From Mactromeris polynyma (lineage: Eukaryota > Mollusca > Bivalvia > Venerida > Mactridae): a DNA stretch of 64,000 nt. Below are positions 34,895 to 45,265 of this stretch, one piece after another. The position numbers and the translations under genes are program-made. The notes beneath the pieces are model-generated. The model made no database searches, had not been told where the DNA came from, and saw only the letters and a program-made list of their open reading frames with translations. Location of the stretch: NCBI GenBank assembly GCA_032209605.1, contig JASFXZ010000016.1:992001-1056000 (forward strand), given 5' to 3'. Within the stretch, counting starts at the first letter, position 1. Each line of letters begins with the position of its first letter.

Positions 34895-35869
34895 TTCCTT
34901 GTGCGTTATTGTACTTATTTTACAATGAAATGCAATATTGGTATTAAATCCAAGGACTGGTTCTATGATCGACAAGACTGTGATGTGTCGCGTGAAACTG
35001 ATGTAATAAATAGTTCAATTGTATATCAATTTAACATGAACAACATCTGTTAAAAGGTATAAGGGAGTTCAGAAAGTAATGTAGTCTTTTGGCTAAAATA
35101 TATAAGGTTTTGAACTTGACTAATGATAATATTTATTCCAACATTGACAACATTATGCTATTTTTACAGGACAAATACACGGTTCATCTAACTGATATTT
35201 TGCATAGCAACATGCAACACGTTTATCAGCTCAAATAGTAGAACTCCATCGTTTATATTCTACTGCTGTTTTCTTATCAACCCTCATCCCACTGTTTCTG
35301 TGTACACTCCCACCAAGATACTCTATTGAGTCAATGTTTCAGATATCAAAATTCCCTTTAATTCATCCGCCTTACAACAACTGCCTACAATATGTAACTG
35401 TGCACGTTTTCCAATTATCAACGCAGTATGGTCATGTATTCTTTTAAATGCAATCACGCGAACAAATCTAGCATGTGTCGTTCATAACAATATGAATGAT
35501 CTATTCTTGGACATTAGCATTATGGGATTCATATCATTATATAGATTTATCATGGAGACATTAAAAGGATTGTGATGAAGATCTAATAAACAACGCTATT
35601 ATTTGATGTCAACAGTTGCACATGTTTCATGTTTCATGGAAAACAAACTCATGTATTCATTACATTCTAAGTAATATATAGTTCATTTGTAGGACAAATT
35701 CATCGTTTATATTCTACTGCTGGTTTCTTATCAACCCTCAGCCCACTGTTTCTGTGTACACAGTGCATTTATTAATCCGCCGTACAACAACTGCGTACAA
35801 AATGTAACTGTGGAGTTAGTTTCATACTTTACGTCATTTTTCAGCTCTATTTAAGTTATATACAGCGGT

Positions 35870-36116
35870 CAGTTGACTTAACCAGTGCTCCGGTTTCACC
35901 AACCAGTACTAACCTGCTCCTCCGCAAGCAGCTGACAACTTCTTCATATAATATTTTTCAAATGTGGAGGAAAAATTACTTTGAATGCAATCACTTCAGT
36001 CAAATTGTCACGGAAGAACATACGCATCGTCCGGGTTTCAAATCCACGAGCGCTAGATTAGCAGTCGAACTCTCTACCGACTAAGCTAAACGGGTGGCCT
36101 TTGACTACATGCAAGC
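35870..36116 (-). mobile_element. tRNA-derived SINE (family S1), unit B copy
   Basis: Counterpart of the SINE at 30430-30716, with cccgtttagcttagtcggt agagag as head and ggatttgaaacccgg as a decayed B-box. Confidence 0.7.
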
Positions 36117-36164
36117 ATAATGTACCTACAAGCGCGAGGGAAGTAAGCCATATTCACATCCACT

Positions 36165-37610
36165 ATGTGAAAAAATGTATTGTTGACGAAATTTAACATT
36201 TAGTGCTATGTTATGTTTAAATCAAAGCACTGTTAGCGCTGAAGGCCTGGTTAGCTGAATCGTGGATTTGCTTGCCCTATGTACATCAAGTTACTTGTTT
36301 GTAAACAAATTATCATAATTACTACTGAATACTAAGCCGAAAACCAAAATGTGTTCTTTCGCAGAGCCGGATACCACCTTTCAAAAAGGCAGCGTTCGCG
36401 TAAAAGGAAAACTACGAGCGAAAAATAGTGATCTCCGCGTCTGTATGTCGATTTGTAAGTTGTTTGATATTGCAATATACATTTTTTAATGTTTCTTATT
36501 GAAATCTCAAGTCGTTCGTCGGATCAATAGCGATTTATAGTAGTTTTGTTCTGAAAATACCGACTCGGTCTAACGTTAGGAAGTTGTCCGACCTAGCCAT
36601 TCTTGATGTTTGACGATAAAAAAACAGTCTATTCTGTTTGTGAATAGTTTTTGAGCACTGTCGACATAAATCCCTTGTGTGTATTTTAAGACATCAGTGA
36701 TAAAAATCGGTTGAGAAATGGCTTTGAAAAGTACGTCAAAGCAAATGTGTGTATATATTTGCATTGTAAATACGTATGAAGCTGGACACCTTTATCTTAC
36801 TATAAGAACAGAGTGAAACAAAAAAAAATTCAAAGCGGGTTTTAAATGTCATGGCTACTCACTGGCCACCTGTGCTTGAAAGCAGGAAATCGCCGATTTC
36901 GCCAATCGCAATGTTATCGCTACTTATATCACAAATACGCAAGCTGGCTCCGATGGCGACCGACAGCGTGGACCGTGACTTTTTAAGACCTATTTGGAGC
37001 CCCTTTCAGAGATGTACATATGTATAAACCAATGTGTTATAAAGGATTAGAAATTCTTAAATATTGACTCAATATGCTTTTCTAAAATAGTTCAACACTG
37101 TTCAGTGTTTTTATTATGCGATGTAAAGTGGCATGTGCTGAACTACTAACTCCCCGCGCATGGCAGTGTGTACTTCGCACTTTAGGAAATAAGGTCAAAT
37201 GGACAGCATCTGAAATATAGCATAGATACTATGGCCTAGGGCCCCAGGCCAAAACGGCATTAATTATGACACTGTTTCATGATGAATGATAAATATTTAA
37301 TCAATAAATTATTTAAAAAACAAATGAGTCTTGTTATATAATGTTTATTCACGCTTTAAGCTGTAAGTACTTCTTACATTGGGTGTCAGACAATGATAAT
37401 ATATCCAGCGTGATTAAGCGAATCTATTCATTCACTCTATAAAACTATTCATGGCCTCTTGATCTTGAATCTACAACGTTGCGTATTCCATATACTCAAT
37501 ACGAAATAAAGATAGGAGCGAGAGTTAACAAAAGACTGCCCAACAATTACACATGAAGGAAATCTAAGCAACAAAAACGACTTAAAAACCTCTGTATTAT
37601 TTTTAAAAGT
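36165..37610. other. DNA private to unit B, no gene supported
   Basis: Interrupts the homology with unit A between cattgacggaa-type flanks. It contains only short ORFs and no inverted-repeat ends that could be recognised. Confidence 0.4.
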
Positions 37611-38321
37611 GACCGTTTGTTGGTTAAATAACACACGAGCATTGGTTGATGCATACTGATTCTGGTTCGGTCAATAAACCCCGTAATCTGATACATGTAT
37701 AATACAGTATGACACAGTATTAAAACAATATTGCACCGAATATGTGCTCGATTTTAGAGCCAATTCGCTATTTGAATTCAGGTGCAAATGCATGTAATAT
37801 ATAAATTACACCATTAATGATAGAGATGAGAGAGTCTCTATATAGAAAGTTGGCCACCTTTTAACATTTTTTAAGATGTTCGTGTGGTACATATTCCACA
37901 TACCCTGAATATCAAAACACACACCGAGTTATGATGATTTAATTAATAAAAATACCTTAATACAAACAATGTCTGTAATTATGATGCCAAATTATTTAAT
38001 GACTGGTTATTTCCAGCAGAGAGAGTTATGATAAAAATTTCAACAATGTGGAAACGTGTTGTTTGCTATTATGAGCACGGTTGCCAATGGCCAACTGGTT
38101 CAATATGTACTATAATGTAAACTATTATTTACCTCGGCATTTTCCGTCGAGCTTAAATTTTCCGAATGATAAAAAGTACTACGATGTAACACATATCAGT
38201 TTCATGAAATACTGCTTGCCAGCAATGGCGATCAATATATTTATATTATTTAATTACAAAATCAGCATTTCATTTTCCACAGCAACCCTCTGTTTAACTT
38301 TGTACACACCATGCCCGCTCA

Positions 38322-38578
38322 ATTTAACTCAGTTAGTAGAGAGATGGTATGACGCTCCGAAGGTCCGGGTTCGATTACAGAAAAAAACAAGTCATGTCCT
38401 TCTGTGACATTTGGCTGCGTATATTCATCCTCTACCCCTGATTCATGTGATTTAGTTGTCAACTACTAGTGATAGAGTGAGTTAGTACTGGCTGATAAGT
38501 AATTCTATGAAAACTGATAATTTTAACTGACTGTAATATATAACTGTAAAAATGGTGCTAAACCCAATGAGAACATGT
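38322..38578 (+). mobile_element. tRNA-derived SINE (family S1)
   Basis: The head reads ttaactcagttagtagagag with a B-box ggtccgggttcgattac. The body reads tccttctgtgacatttgg, ctctacccctgattcatg, gtgagttagtactggctg, and the tail gtgctaaacccaatgag. It lies at the right edge of duplication unit B. Confidence 0.75.
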
Positions 38579-39032
38579 TACCAATGGGTATCGCAACATT
38601 CCGTCTACCGTTTCTAGAATAACATGATCCTTACAACTATTACCCTGCTGACTCTAGGATTAGCAAATTCAAAGTAATTACGGTATATTACACAGCTGTG
38701 ATACAAATTCTAAGCTTCTACATGTTTTATGTAGGACAACAAGGACTAACAACTTCTAAGTAAGTCATTTTTCATTAAATTGGAAGGAAAATGATTATGT
38801 TTATGTATTTATACATACCAAAATAGTGTGTAACTATAAGCAGTTAATATATGATGAGAAAGCCAGAACAGTTCTAGACTTCAACACATCTATAATTATT
38901 ACGTATAATCATTCATAATATGATGGTTAAAGTTATTCATGTGATCTAAATTACAACATATGTGACTTTAATTCGTGCAAAATCACACTTTGATCATAAT
39001 AGATGGTATTTCCATTCTGTGTAATTACAGCA
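38579..39032. other. AT-rich DNA 3' of the compact ORF cluster
   Basis: Lies downstream of the minus-strand ORFs. No terminal inverted repeat or further ORF of the cluster was found here. Confidence 0.4.
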
Positions 39033-39515
39033 TTATGTGTCCGTAAGGGTTGATTCAAACAGAAATTTTCTATTATTGACAGCATATGTCCAAGCCTTTT
39101 CTCTGTCAAAGTACTCAGATTCCATTACACGATCTATTGGTTTCTTGATGGACTGGAAAAGCGGACTGTCCTTGAGCGAGATCATCCATAAAATATTGTC
39201 TGTAAATACATTTGTAAGAGCTTTGCGACAAGAGTTTTTCATTGTTTTGTAGACTCGATCTCGTGCTTCTTCTTCTGAGATGTTTTCCCCGTTCATTAAA
39301 GCTAATACCTCTTCTTCGTAACTCGGCTGGTACTGCTCGAATACTTCATCCACAAGACGATCCAGTGGATCATCGGTTTCCTCATCGTCCGACATATTAC
39401 AACTTTTGTCTATGTCTTCAGAATCAGAACTTTCTTGCTGACGTTTGTCCTGTTTATGTCTCACCATATTGTACTTTCTATCAAATGATTGACCACAATC
39501 GTCACAAGAAAACAT
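39033..39515 (-). CDS. small C2H2-like finger protein, possible virus-like element gene
   Basis: 160 codons from the ATG at 39515; the open frame upstream has no ATG. The N-terminus FSCDDCGQSFDRKYNMVRH supplies Cys4, Cys7 and His20 of a C2H2 finger, but the fourth ligand is not evident. An acidic serine-rich linker follows (ESSDSEDIDKS.. DDEETDD), then a mostly helical region with EEEVLALMN.. and SEEEARDRVYKTMK. The C-terminus YFDREKAWTYAVNNRKFLF resembles short C2H2 proteins I associate with invertebrate Polinton-like elements; this is a recollection, not a search result. It is the last of three closely packed ORFs on this strand. It may be a captured viral or mobile-element gene, or an ordinary unknown gene. 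Confidence 0.5.
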   Translation of the reverse strand: MFSCDDCGQSFDRKYNMVRHKQDKRQQESSDSEDIDKSCNMSDDEETDDPLDRLVDEVFEQYQPSYEEEVLALMNGENISEEEARDRVYKTMKNSCRKALTNVFTDNILWMISLKDSPLFQSIKKPIDRVMESEYFDREKAWTYAVNNRKFLFESTLTDT

Positions 39516-39567
39516 TGCGTATGTCGGTCGGCACCGATAAAAGATAAACAATTATCCAAATATATCT

Positions 39568-39861
39568 TCAAATTCGGGATATTTGCCTGGTTTTGATGTT
39601 GTTGTTGTTTTTCTTGACTTGCTTGTTTGCGTGTTTTGTGTTTTCTTTCTTCGTTGAAATAGTCGGTATACGTGTTTTCTGTTTTCGATGTATCTTATTC
39701 TTGCAGAGACGTTCCAAGCGTCCCTTGTGAGTGTCGCGTGGAGTTATTATCTGACTGTCAATTTTCTCAATACTTATACGTTGTAACTCTGCGGATTTTG
39801 CTCTTTCCACCGCACTTCGAATAGGAGACGTTAATTCCATATTTGTCTGTTTTTCCATCAT
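39568..39861 (-). CDS. small basic protein, unknown
   Basis: 97 codons, ATG at 39861, eight bases after the stop of the upstream ORF. It is strongly basic in its second half (KGRLERLCKNKIHRKQKTR.. and KKNNNNIKTR), with an N-terminal SPIRSAVERAKSAELQR helix-like stretch. No family was recognised. Compact same-strand packing with its neighbours suggests one transcription unit. A short basic nucleic-acid-binding protein is a possible reading, but the lysine/asparagine tail could also be a frame running through AT-rich DNA. Confidence 0.3.
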   Translation of the reverse strand: MMEKQTNMELTSPIRSAVERAKSAELQRISIEKIDSQIITPRDTHKGRLERLCKNKIHRKQKTRIPTISTKKENTKHANKQVKKNNNNIKTRQISRI

Positions 39862-39869
39862 AGGAATAG

Positions 39870-40136
39870 CTAATGGTTTTGATCTAAAGATAATCCTCCC
39901 AACGTTTTGGATCTGGAAAATACTATTTGTAATGTTCCTTTTCTCAATAAAATATGAGATGACGTTTCCTTCACCACCAATGTTAGTTTTTTATCCAATT
40001 TAGCTTGGATCTGGTGTATAATAGGTGAATACTGAACAGTTTGTAATCCTTTTCCTCGAAAATAAGTTAAGGTTTTTCCTGTAAACTCGAGCTGTGCTTG
40101 TGCCATACTGTGAAAAGGATGCCGAATGTGCTCCAT
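39870..40136 (-). CDS. small protein, unknown, first ORF of the compact cluster
   Basis: 88 codons from the ATG at 40136; a second in-frame ATG at 40106 (MAQAQLEFTGK..) is an alternative start. The product looks beta-rich (QLEFTGKTLTYFRGKGLQT.., KLTLVVKETS.., TLQIVF). No family was recognised. A TATA box lies about 95 bases upstream, and the next ORF starts eight bases after this stop. Confidence 0.35.
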   Translation of the reverse strand: MEHIRHPFHSMAQAQLEFTGKTLTYFRGKGLQTVQYSPIIHQIQAKLDKKLTLVVKETSSHILLRKGTLQIVFSRSKTLGGLSLDQNH

Positions 40137-40226
40137 ATATACAAGCTGGACAGCTTTTTTTATTTTGAACCTAGTATTCGACCTTGAACTGCAAAGTCTT
40201 GTGAAAAATAAGGGATTGGACCTTTA

Positions 40227-40235
40227 CCTTTTATA
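40227..40235 (-). promoter_or_regulatory. candidate TATA box
   Basis: TATAAAAGG on the minus strand, 91 bases upstream of the first ATG of the three-ORF cluster. It is a near-perfect match to the eukaryotic TATA consensus. The 16-bp array begins about 110 bases further upstream. Confidence 0.4.
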
Positions 40236-40344
40236 TGTAGTGACGAAGGACCAACCTTGGGCCAAGTATCCTTGACTGATTAGAGTGGCGAGGTATGGCC
40301 TTCGTAACTGCAAGTTGAAGTATCTAAAGACAATGACCTAAATT

Positions 40345-41016
40345 CATATGGCCTGGATAAAATATGGCCTGGATAACATATGGCCTGGATAAAATATGGC
40401 CTGGATAACATATGGCCTGGATAAAATATGACCTGGATAAAATATGGCCTGGATAAAATATGGCCTGGATAACATATGGCCTGGATAACATATGGCCTGG
40501 ATAAAATATGGCCTGGATAACATATGACCTGGATAAAATATGGCCTTGATAACATATGGCCTGGGTAACATATGGCCTGGATAACATATGGCCTGGATAA
40601 AATATGGCCTGGATAACATATGGCCTGGATAAAATATGGCCTGGATAACATATGGCCTGGATAACATATGGCCAGGATAAAATATGGCCTGGATAAAATA
40701 TGGCCTGGATAAAATATGACCTGGATAACATATGGCCTGGATAACATATGACCTGGATAACATATGGCCTGGATAACATATGGCCTGGATAAAATATGGC
40801 CTGGATAACATATGACCTGGATAACATATGGCCTGGATAACATATGACCTGGATAACATATGGCCTGGATAAAATATGGCCTGGATAACATATGACCTGG
40901 ATAACATATGGCCTGGATAACATATGACCTGGATAACATATGGCCTGGATAAAATATGGCCTGGATAACATATTGCCTGGATAACATATGGCCTGGATAA
41001 AATATGGCCTGGATAA
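40345..41016. repeat. 16-bp minisatellite, about 42 copies
   Basis: Unit ataa(c/a)atatg(g/a)cctgg. Two biallelic sites (aaCatatg/aaAatatg; atgGcc/atgAcc) give each unit one of a few states. A five-unit, 80-bp block is repeated in tandem between about 40793 and 40952, showing recent slippage or unequal exchange. All three minus frames are open through the array (16-aa period, e.g. SRPYVIQAICYPGHML). This again follows from a stop-free unit rather than from evidence of a protein. Confidence 0.95.
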
Positions 41017-41861
41017 TGGAAGGAAGCTCCCGCAATACTTGTAGTTTGCTAGTGCTATTAAATATGTGCAGTGATTTAGACAGAACACACCAACGACACT
41101 CATTTAAAAATATTTATTTTAAATCGATTGTAAAGTAAGTTTACAACTCGTATCTATCATTCTTGATGAGTGCTACCTGGGGTACGTACCAGTAGTCGTG
41201 ATTAAATAAGAGATTGTGAAGTTTGCGTTCCAATCTCGCCCAAGACGAGATTCAAGGTCACGACCTTCAGATCAGGAATCATGAGGCTCCACCCCTCGAC
41301 CACTAACCGTCCCCTATATGAGATTCATTGACTCAGATTTTAATGTTTCTATTCCAGTTCACAGAAACAAAATCGCCAGATTGTATGCACTTTTCGCAGA
41401 CTATGGAAACAGTGCGTAAACAGATGGCAGCAAAATGTTAAATATTTACTGTATAAAAATGTGTTAGCATTCTGTTTGGACGCTACACTGAAAATATTTG
41501 TAATATTTGCTGCAGCCTTCCTTCATGATGAAATATAACGTGACGCATCCTCCAAGTCTCAAGGCCGGAATGTATTGAGATATTTGAATGAGGAATGGCG
41601 TGTCATGTGTTCAACATAAACGTTCGCACGGTACTGGAAGTCAAAATGTCAAGTATACATCGTGTGAACACCTGTATTGTGTTTCATATTCGCGATTAAA
41701 ACGCTGTACAATCGTGTCTAACAATTTGTCGTCTGTGTATTATAGATATAGTGGACATCTGTGTAAAATAGTTCTGTCGGATTTAGATTTATGAAAAATA
41801 AAAGAATACGTAATTTCAGTTGCAAAGCACATTGACTGTATCCGACAACCGTCCATACCCA
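41017..41861. other. intergenic DNA with a tRNA-like relic
   Basis: No gene was seen. At 41245-41320 the minus strand carries gttagtggtcgaggggtgg and gaccttgaatctcgtc, an A-box/B-box-like pair typical of a decayed SINE head. Confidence 0.4.
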
Positions 41862-42117
41862 CCCTGTTAGCTCAATCGTTAGAGCGTTAAGCGGGAGACC
41901 GTTGTCGATTCGTGGGCAGGACAGGCCACGCCCTTCTGTGACATTTCACTACGGTCATTCGCCTTCCAACCCTAATTCATGTGGGGTATTTGTGAGCCGC
42001 TTGAGGAAGGCGAAGTAAGTTCTGGTTAATAATAAATTCTAGGAAATCTGATTAGTTACACGAACCGCCATGTAGAACTGAAAAAATGTAGAAATCGGGG
42101 GTTGAACCCAATATAAA
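41862..42117 (+). mobile_element. tRNA-derived SINE (family S1)
   Basis: The head reads cctgttagctcaatcgtt agagcg, with a decayed B-box (gtcgattcgtgggc). The body reads gcccttctgtgacatttc, aaccctaattcatgtgggg, gaagtaagttctggttaat, ending gggggttgaacccaatata. Confidence 0.75.
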
Positions 42118-42445
42118 GAAAACAAAGACAAACCTTTGCAAGAGCATTTGACCATTTGTTTGATGCTATTTGAGCCTTTTATTATGTTAGATGGATGTAT
42201 TTACTTCAAGGAATGAACTGGTTCTATTCTCAGAATAGGAATGTTATGATAGTTGTTCAAACATTCACTTTTGAACTAATGATGATGCATCGCACTAACT
42301 TCACTAACGAATGACAAATTGATAACACAAGGCGGGTGAAGGGTGGCGCTAATATGCAGGCTACTTATAGTCCTCATGTACATATCGCAGATCTAGGTTT
42401 TTAGGCTTCAAATTTAAATGTCATTCATAGCTTCTTTAGAATATT

Positions 42446-42598
42446 TACAGTAAAACCTCAATAACATGTCCACCCTTGGGTGTATTGAAAACTGGTCTTA
42501 ATATTGAGTTGGTCTTAATATTGAGGTTGTATAAAGAGTAAAACAGTGAAAATAAACTAATTAATTTTGAGCTGGTCTTCAAGTGAGGGTTTACTGTA
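42446..42598. mobile_element. MITE-like element, family 'cagtaaaacctc' (copy 4)
   Basis: Ends tacagtaaaacctcaata and gtgagggtttactgta; internal ggtcttaatattgag repeats. It is slightly shorter than the other copies. Confidence 0.7.
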
Positions 42599-43243
42599 TT
42601 TGCTCTTTGCTTGGAGTATGCAAAAAATGAAGAAGCATTTCTGAGAATTTCCCTGAAATCAAAAGCTTTCATTATTGGACGTTGCTCGTATGCAAATATT
42701 ATGTCGAATATCAATTTTGAAAGGTGACGATAGGCTCGTATTAGTTCCTCTAAAAATTAAACCAACTTTTAAGCATTGTTTTTAAAACTTTAATTAATCA
42801 CTCATAACATGCTGTTAACTATTACAAACAAAAACAAAAATGTCAACAAATATCAATCGTAGAAAACAATCCATTTCAGTAATATTTTATACATTTGAAA
42901 CATCATAATATTTGTATAAGTATAGACAACAATACTATTTTAATGTAGGAACTCAACGTTGTGTAAGTAGTAAAAGAATAAGCTAAAATACAACATAGTA
43001 TAAGGTAACAAACACGACGCGAGTTATATATAGAGTATTAGATATGTTTTTGTTAAAAGTTCACGCGCACACGATGATAGGACATTTGATGATGATAATG
43101 TAAAGACTATTCGACAAGAACAGTACATGACTTGCATGATTCAAAAGCGGATAGTAAGTTTATAATATATCATATATGTAATCATTTTGATCAACAAATC
43201 TAGTCCTATCCAATTAAGTGATGTATATGTTTTGAACATTTCA
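42599..43243. other. 3' flank of the TRIM gene
   Basis: AT-rich, probably including the 3' UTR of the minus-strand gene. No AATAAA was found close to the stop. Confidence 0.35.
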
Positions 43244-45265
43244 TCACACAAGATTATACACATGAATAACTTCACCTAGTCCCACCACGATCATCTTGTT
43301 CCCCATTGGTTCTATAGCAACATCCTGCGGTGATATAGGAACCAGTATGGATTTAATGAGAGTTCCATCCGGTGCGATTTGGAGTACCTGACCTGAGTCA
43401 TGCGAACAGACGTACAAGTTACCTTGGCAATCAAGCGCCATACCACGCAGATCTGTTCTTCGGTATGTGTTACGGAAAACTTGTTTGCCATTTCCATTGT
43501 AGCATGTTATTGCGTCTCGGTCCGACATGTACATGTAGTTTTTCACATTGTCGAAAGCGACACCTCCAAGTCCTTTGTAATCGCGCTTTCGTGTGATGGT
43601 CCTTTCCACTCGTCCGTTCTTTTCAACTATGCATAAGCTTCTGCATGCTTTAGAGTAGCATATTCCCATGAGTTTCCCGCGGTAATTACTAATTCGATAT
43701 GCTTTGAAAGATGTAGGTAATTCTCGGACACTGGACAGGAGTTTACCTTCCACCGACATTAACTTGATCAGGCATTCTTCCGGAAGTGCGACGGCAGCCA
43801 TTTTGTCGGGGAGCATGGCAACACCACGTGGTGGTGAATTGAGCTTCGTGGATGAGCGAAACATGCCAAACTGGTCGAATAATTTCACTGAGCAATTGTT
43901 GAAATCTGAGAAAATTACCTCCCCTGTCTCAGATATATCGACTGAGTTGAAGATACAGCCGTTTTTATCGCCTTTGATTTTCCCATTTATAATGCCATTC
44001 TTCTGAGCTGAGCAATTTCGGAAAGGTTTGGACATTTCACGCTTTTCGGACACTTCCACATACCCAATTCGGTCAACCATTTTGGCTAATCGTACAAGAT
44101 TATCATCGGCGGTAAACACTAAATCCACATCTTTGTAGTCAATTCTCTCATCATCGGCCATTTGTTCATACTTGTCTACTTCTTCACGGAGTGATTGTGA
44201 AGCCAACACTTGCTGATAATCAGTGCCAGAGTCAAATGTTGTTTGAATTGAAGACAATGCACTCTGGATAGTGTCTCTGAGCCCTTTGCTGCGATCGATT
44301 TTCCCTTGCAGAATATCTTCGTAGTCTCGGCTAACAGCGTCAAGCTCATCTTTCATTTTTTCTTCCAGTTCATCAAGAAGCTGAATAACGGACATCTTTA
44401 GCTTGGAAACTTCATCTAATACACTTTCCTTTCTAGATATGAGTCTGGATTTCGACTGCTCTTTGGTAGATAAGACTGTATCTACTACATTGATGCAGTG
44501 GCGTAATCGCTGTTGGAGCGATTTGTTGGTTTTCTTCGATCGGATGTTTTTGGCAACTCTGTCAATGGCTAGAATCGTATCACAGCGGCGATGTGAGACA
44601 GATACGCAGGTATTACATACTGGACATTGGTGATCTTGACAGTAAAGGTCCAGAAGTTTACCCCTGTGTTCAGGACATATCTCATGGGCGCGAATCATGT
44701 GAACTGGACGCTCCCGAACATCGTCAATGTCCATAAGCGCATGGCTCTTCGTAATCCTCATGCCACGATGGCTTTTCGTGCACATGTCACACATGGCTTC
44801 TCTACATGTTGGGCACCAGTATAAAGCCTGTACCGTCTCGCCATTTTCATTACACGGATCACAGCGACGATCAGAGCGGAGTGTGAGGCTCATGTTGCGC
44901 TCTGAGCGGTCTGTCAGCTCTTCGATAGATGACCGACTTGACATCATTGGTGGTCCTGACATCTCTGGAGCGAAATCTTCACCCTTTGGAACAGGGTGTA
45001 ACTCCTTGCACACTGGGCACGGATAGAAACGGTTTTTACCTCCTGGTAGTTTTGCTATGTAGACATTCAAACACGTTTCACAGAACGAATGTAAACACGC
45101 TAGACTTTTAGGGTTTCTAAAACGGCTGTGACAAAGTTGGCAGTTCAGTAGTTCGTCTGAAAATGCGTTTATGGTAGCTTTCCTGGGGGTGGTTCGTGTC
45201 TGCGTCAGTTTAAAGGTGTCTCCTATTTCAGAATCAGACTCCATCTGGGAGAGTCGAGATAACAT
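43244..45265 (-). CDS. TRIM-type E3 ubiquitin ligase, RING + two B-boxes + coiled coil + NHL-like
   Basis: 673 codons in one exon. The frame opens further back only through GTG (45274), so I place the start at the first ATG, 45265; a CAG 17 bases upstream could be an acceptor after a 5' UTR exon. The RING is C3HC4 with Cys42/45, Cys57, His59, Cys62/65 and Cys83/86, and it should recruit a ubiquitin E2. B-box 1 spans about residues 135-175 (Cys135/138/151/154/159/162, His166/175). B-box 2 spans about 197-228 (Cys197, His200, Cys209, His212, Cys217/220, His225). A coiled coil for dimerisation covers about 240-345. The last 250 residues hold diverged NHL-like beta-propeller repeats (..GVAMLPDKMAAVALPE.., ..GGVAFDNVKNYMYMSDRD.., ..GMALDCQGNLYVCSHDSGQVLQ..) for substrate or RNA binding. 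The architecture matches the TRIM2/3/45/56/71-like proteins that are greatly expanded in bivalves. Function in innate immunity or development cannot be told apart from sequence. Confidence 0.93.
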   Translation of the reverse strand: MLSRLSQMESDSEIGDTFKLTQTRTTPRKATINAFSDELLNCQLCHSRFRNPKSLACLHSFCETCLNVYIAKLPGGKNRFYPCPVCKELHPVPKGEDFAPEMSGPPMMSSRSSIEELTDRSERNMSLTLRSDRRCDPCNENGETVQALYWCPTCREAMCDMCTKSHRGMRITKSHALMDIDDVRERPVHMIRAHEICPEHRGKLLDLYCQDHQCPVCNTCVSVSHRRCDTILAIDRVAKNIRSKKTNKSLQQRLRHCINVVDTVLSTKEQSKSRLISRKESVLDEVSKLKMSVIQLLDELEEKMKDELDAVSRDYEDILQGKIDRSKGLRDTIQSALSSIQTTFDSGTDYQQVLASQSLREEVDKYEQMADDERIDYKDVDLVFTADDNLVRLAKMVDRIGYVEVSEKREMSKPFRNCSAQKNGIINGKIKGDKNGCIFNSVDISETGEVIFSDFNNCSVKLFDQFGMFRSSTKLNSPPRGVAMLPDKMAAVALPEECLIKLMSVEGKLLSSVRELPTSFKAYRISNYRGKLMGICYSKACRSLCIVEKNGRVERTITRKRDYKGLGGVAFDNVKNYMYMSDRDAITCYNGNGKQVFRNTYRRTDLRGMALDCQGNLYVCSHDSGQVLQIAPDGTLIKSILVPISPQDVAIEPMGNKMIVVGLGEVIHVYNLV

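Larger units (their letters stand above)
32496..38321. repeat. tandem segmental duplication, unit B
   Basis: Matches unit A from tttttacctaagtttcaatta (32496) to accatgcccgctca (38321). It carries about 1.45 kb of private DNA (36165-37610). A further partial repetition of the gene's 5' flank also appears: 35240-35400 and 35700-35860 both match 30270-30430. The right end abuts a SINE head, which may mark the breakpoint. Confidence 0.85.

Noticed and set aside
39516..39551. TTG-started extension of the C2H2-like ORF
   Set aside because: No ATG in the extension; the first ATG (39515) places the finger at the N-terminus.
40280..41103. Minus-strand ORFs of 187-259 codons with YPGHMLSRPY-type repeats
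   Set aside because: Frames of the 16-bp array. All three frames are open, so no frame is singled out as coding.
43372..45111. Plus-strand ORFs of 60-100 codons within the TRIM gene
   Set aside because: Antisense shadows of the minus-strand reading frame with its clear RING, B-box and NHL-like order.
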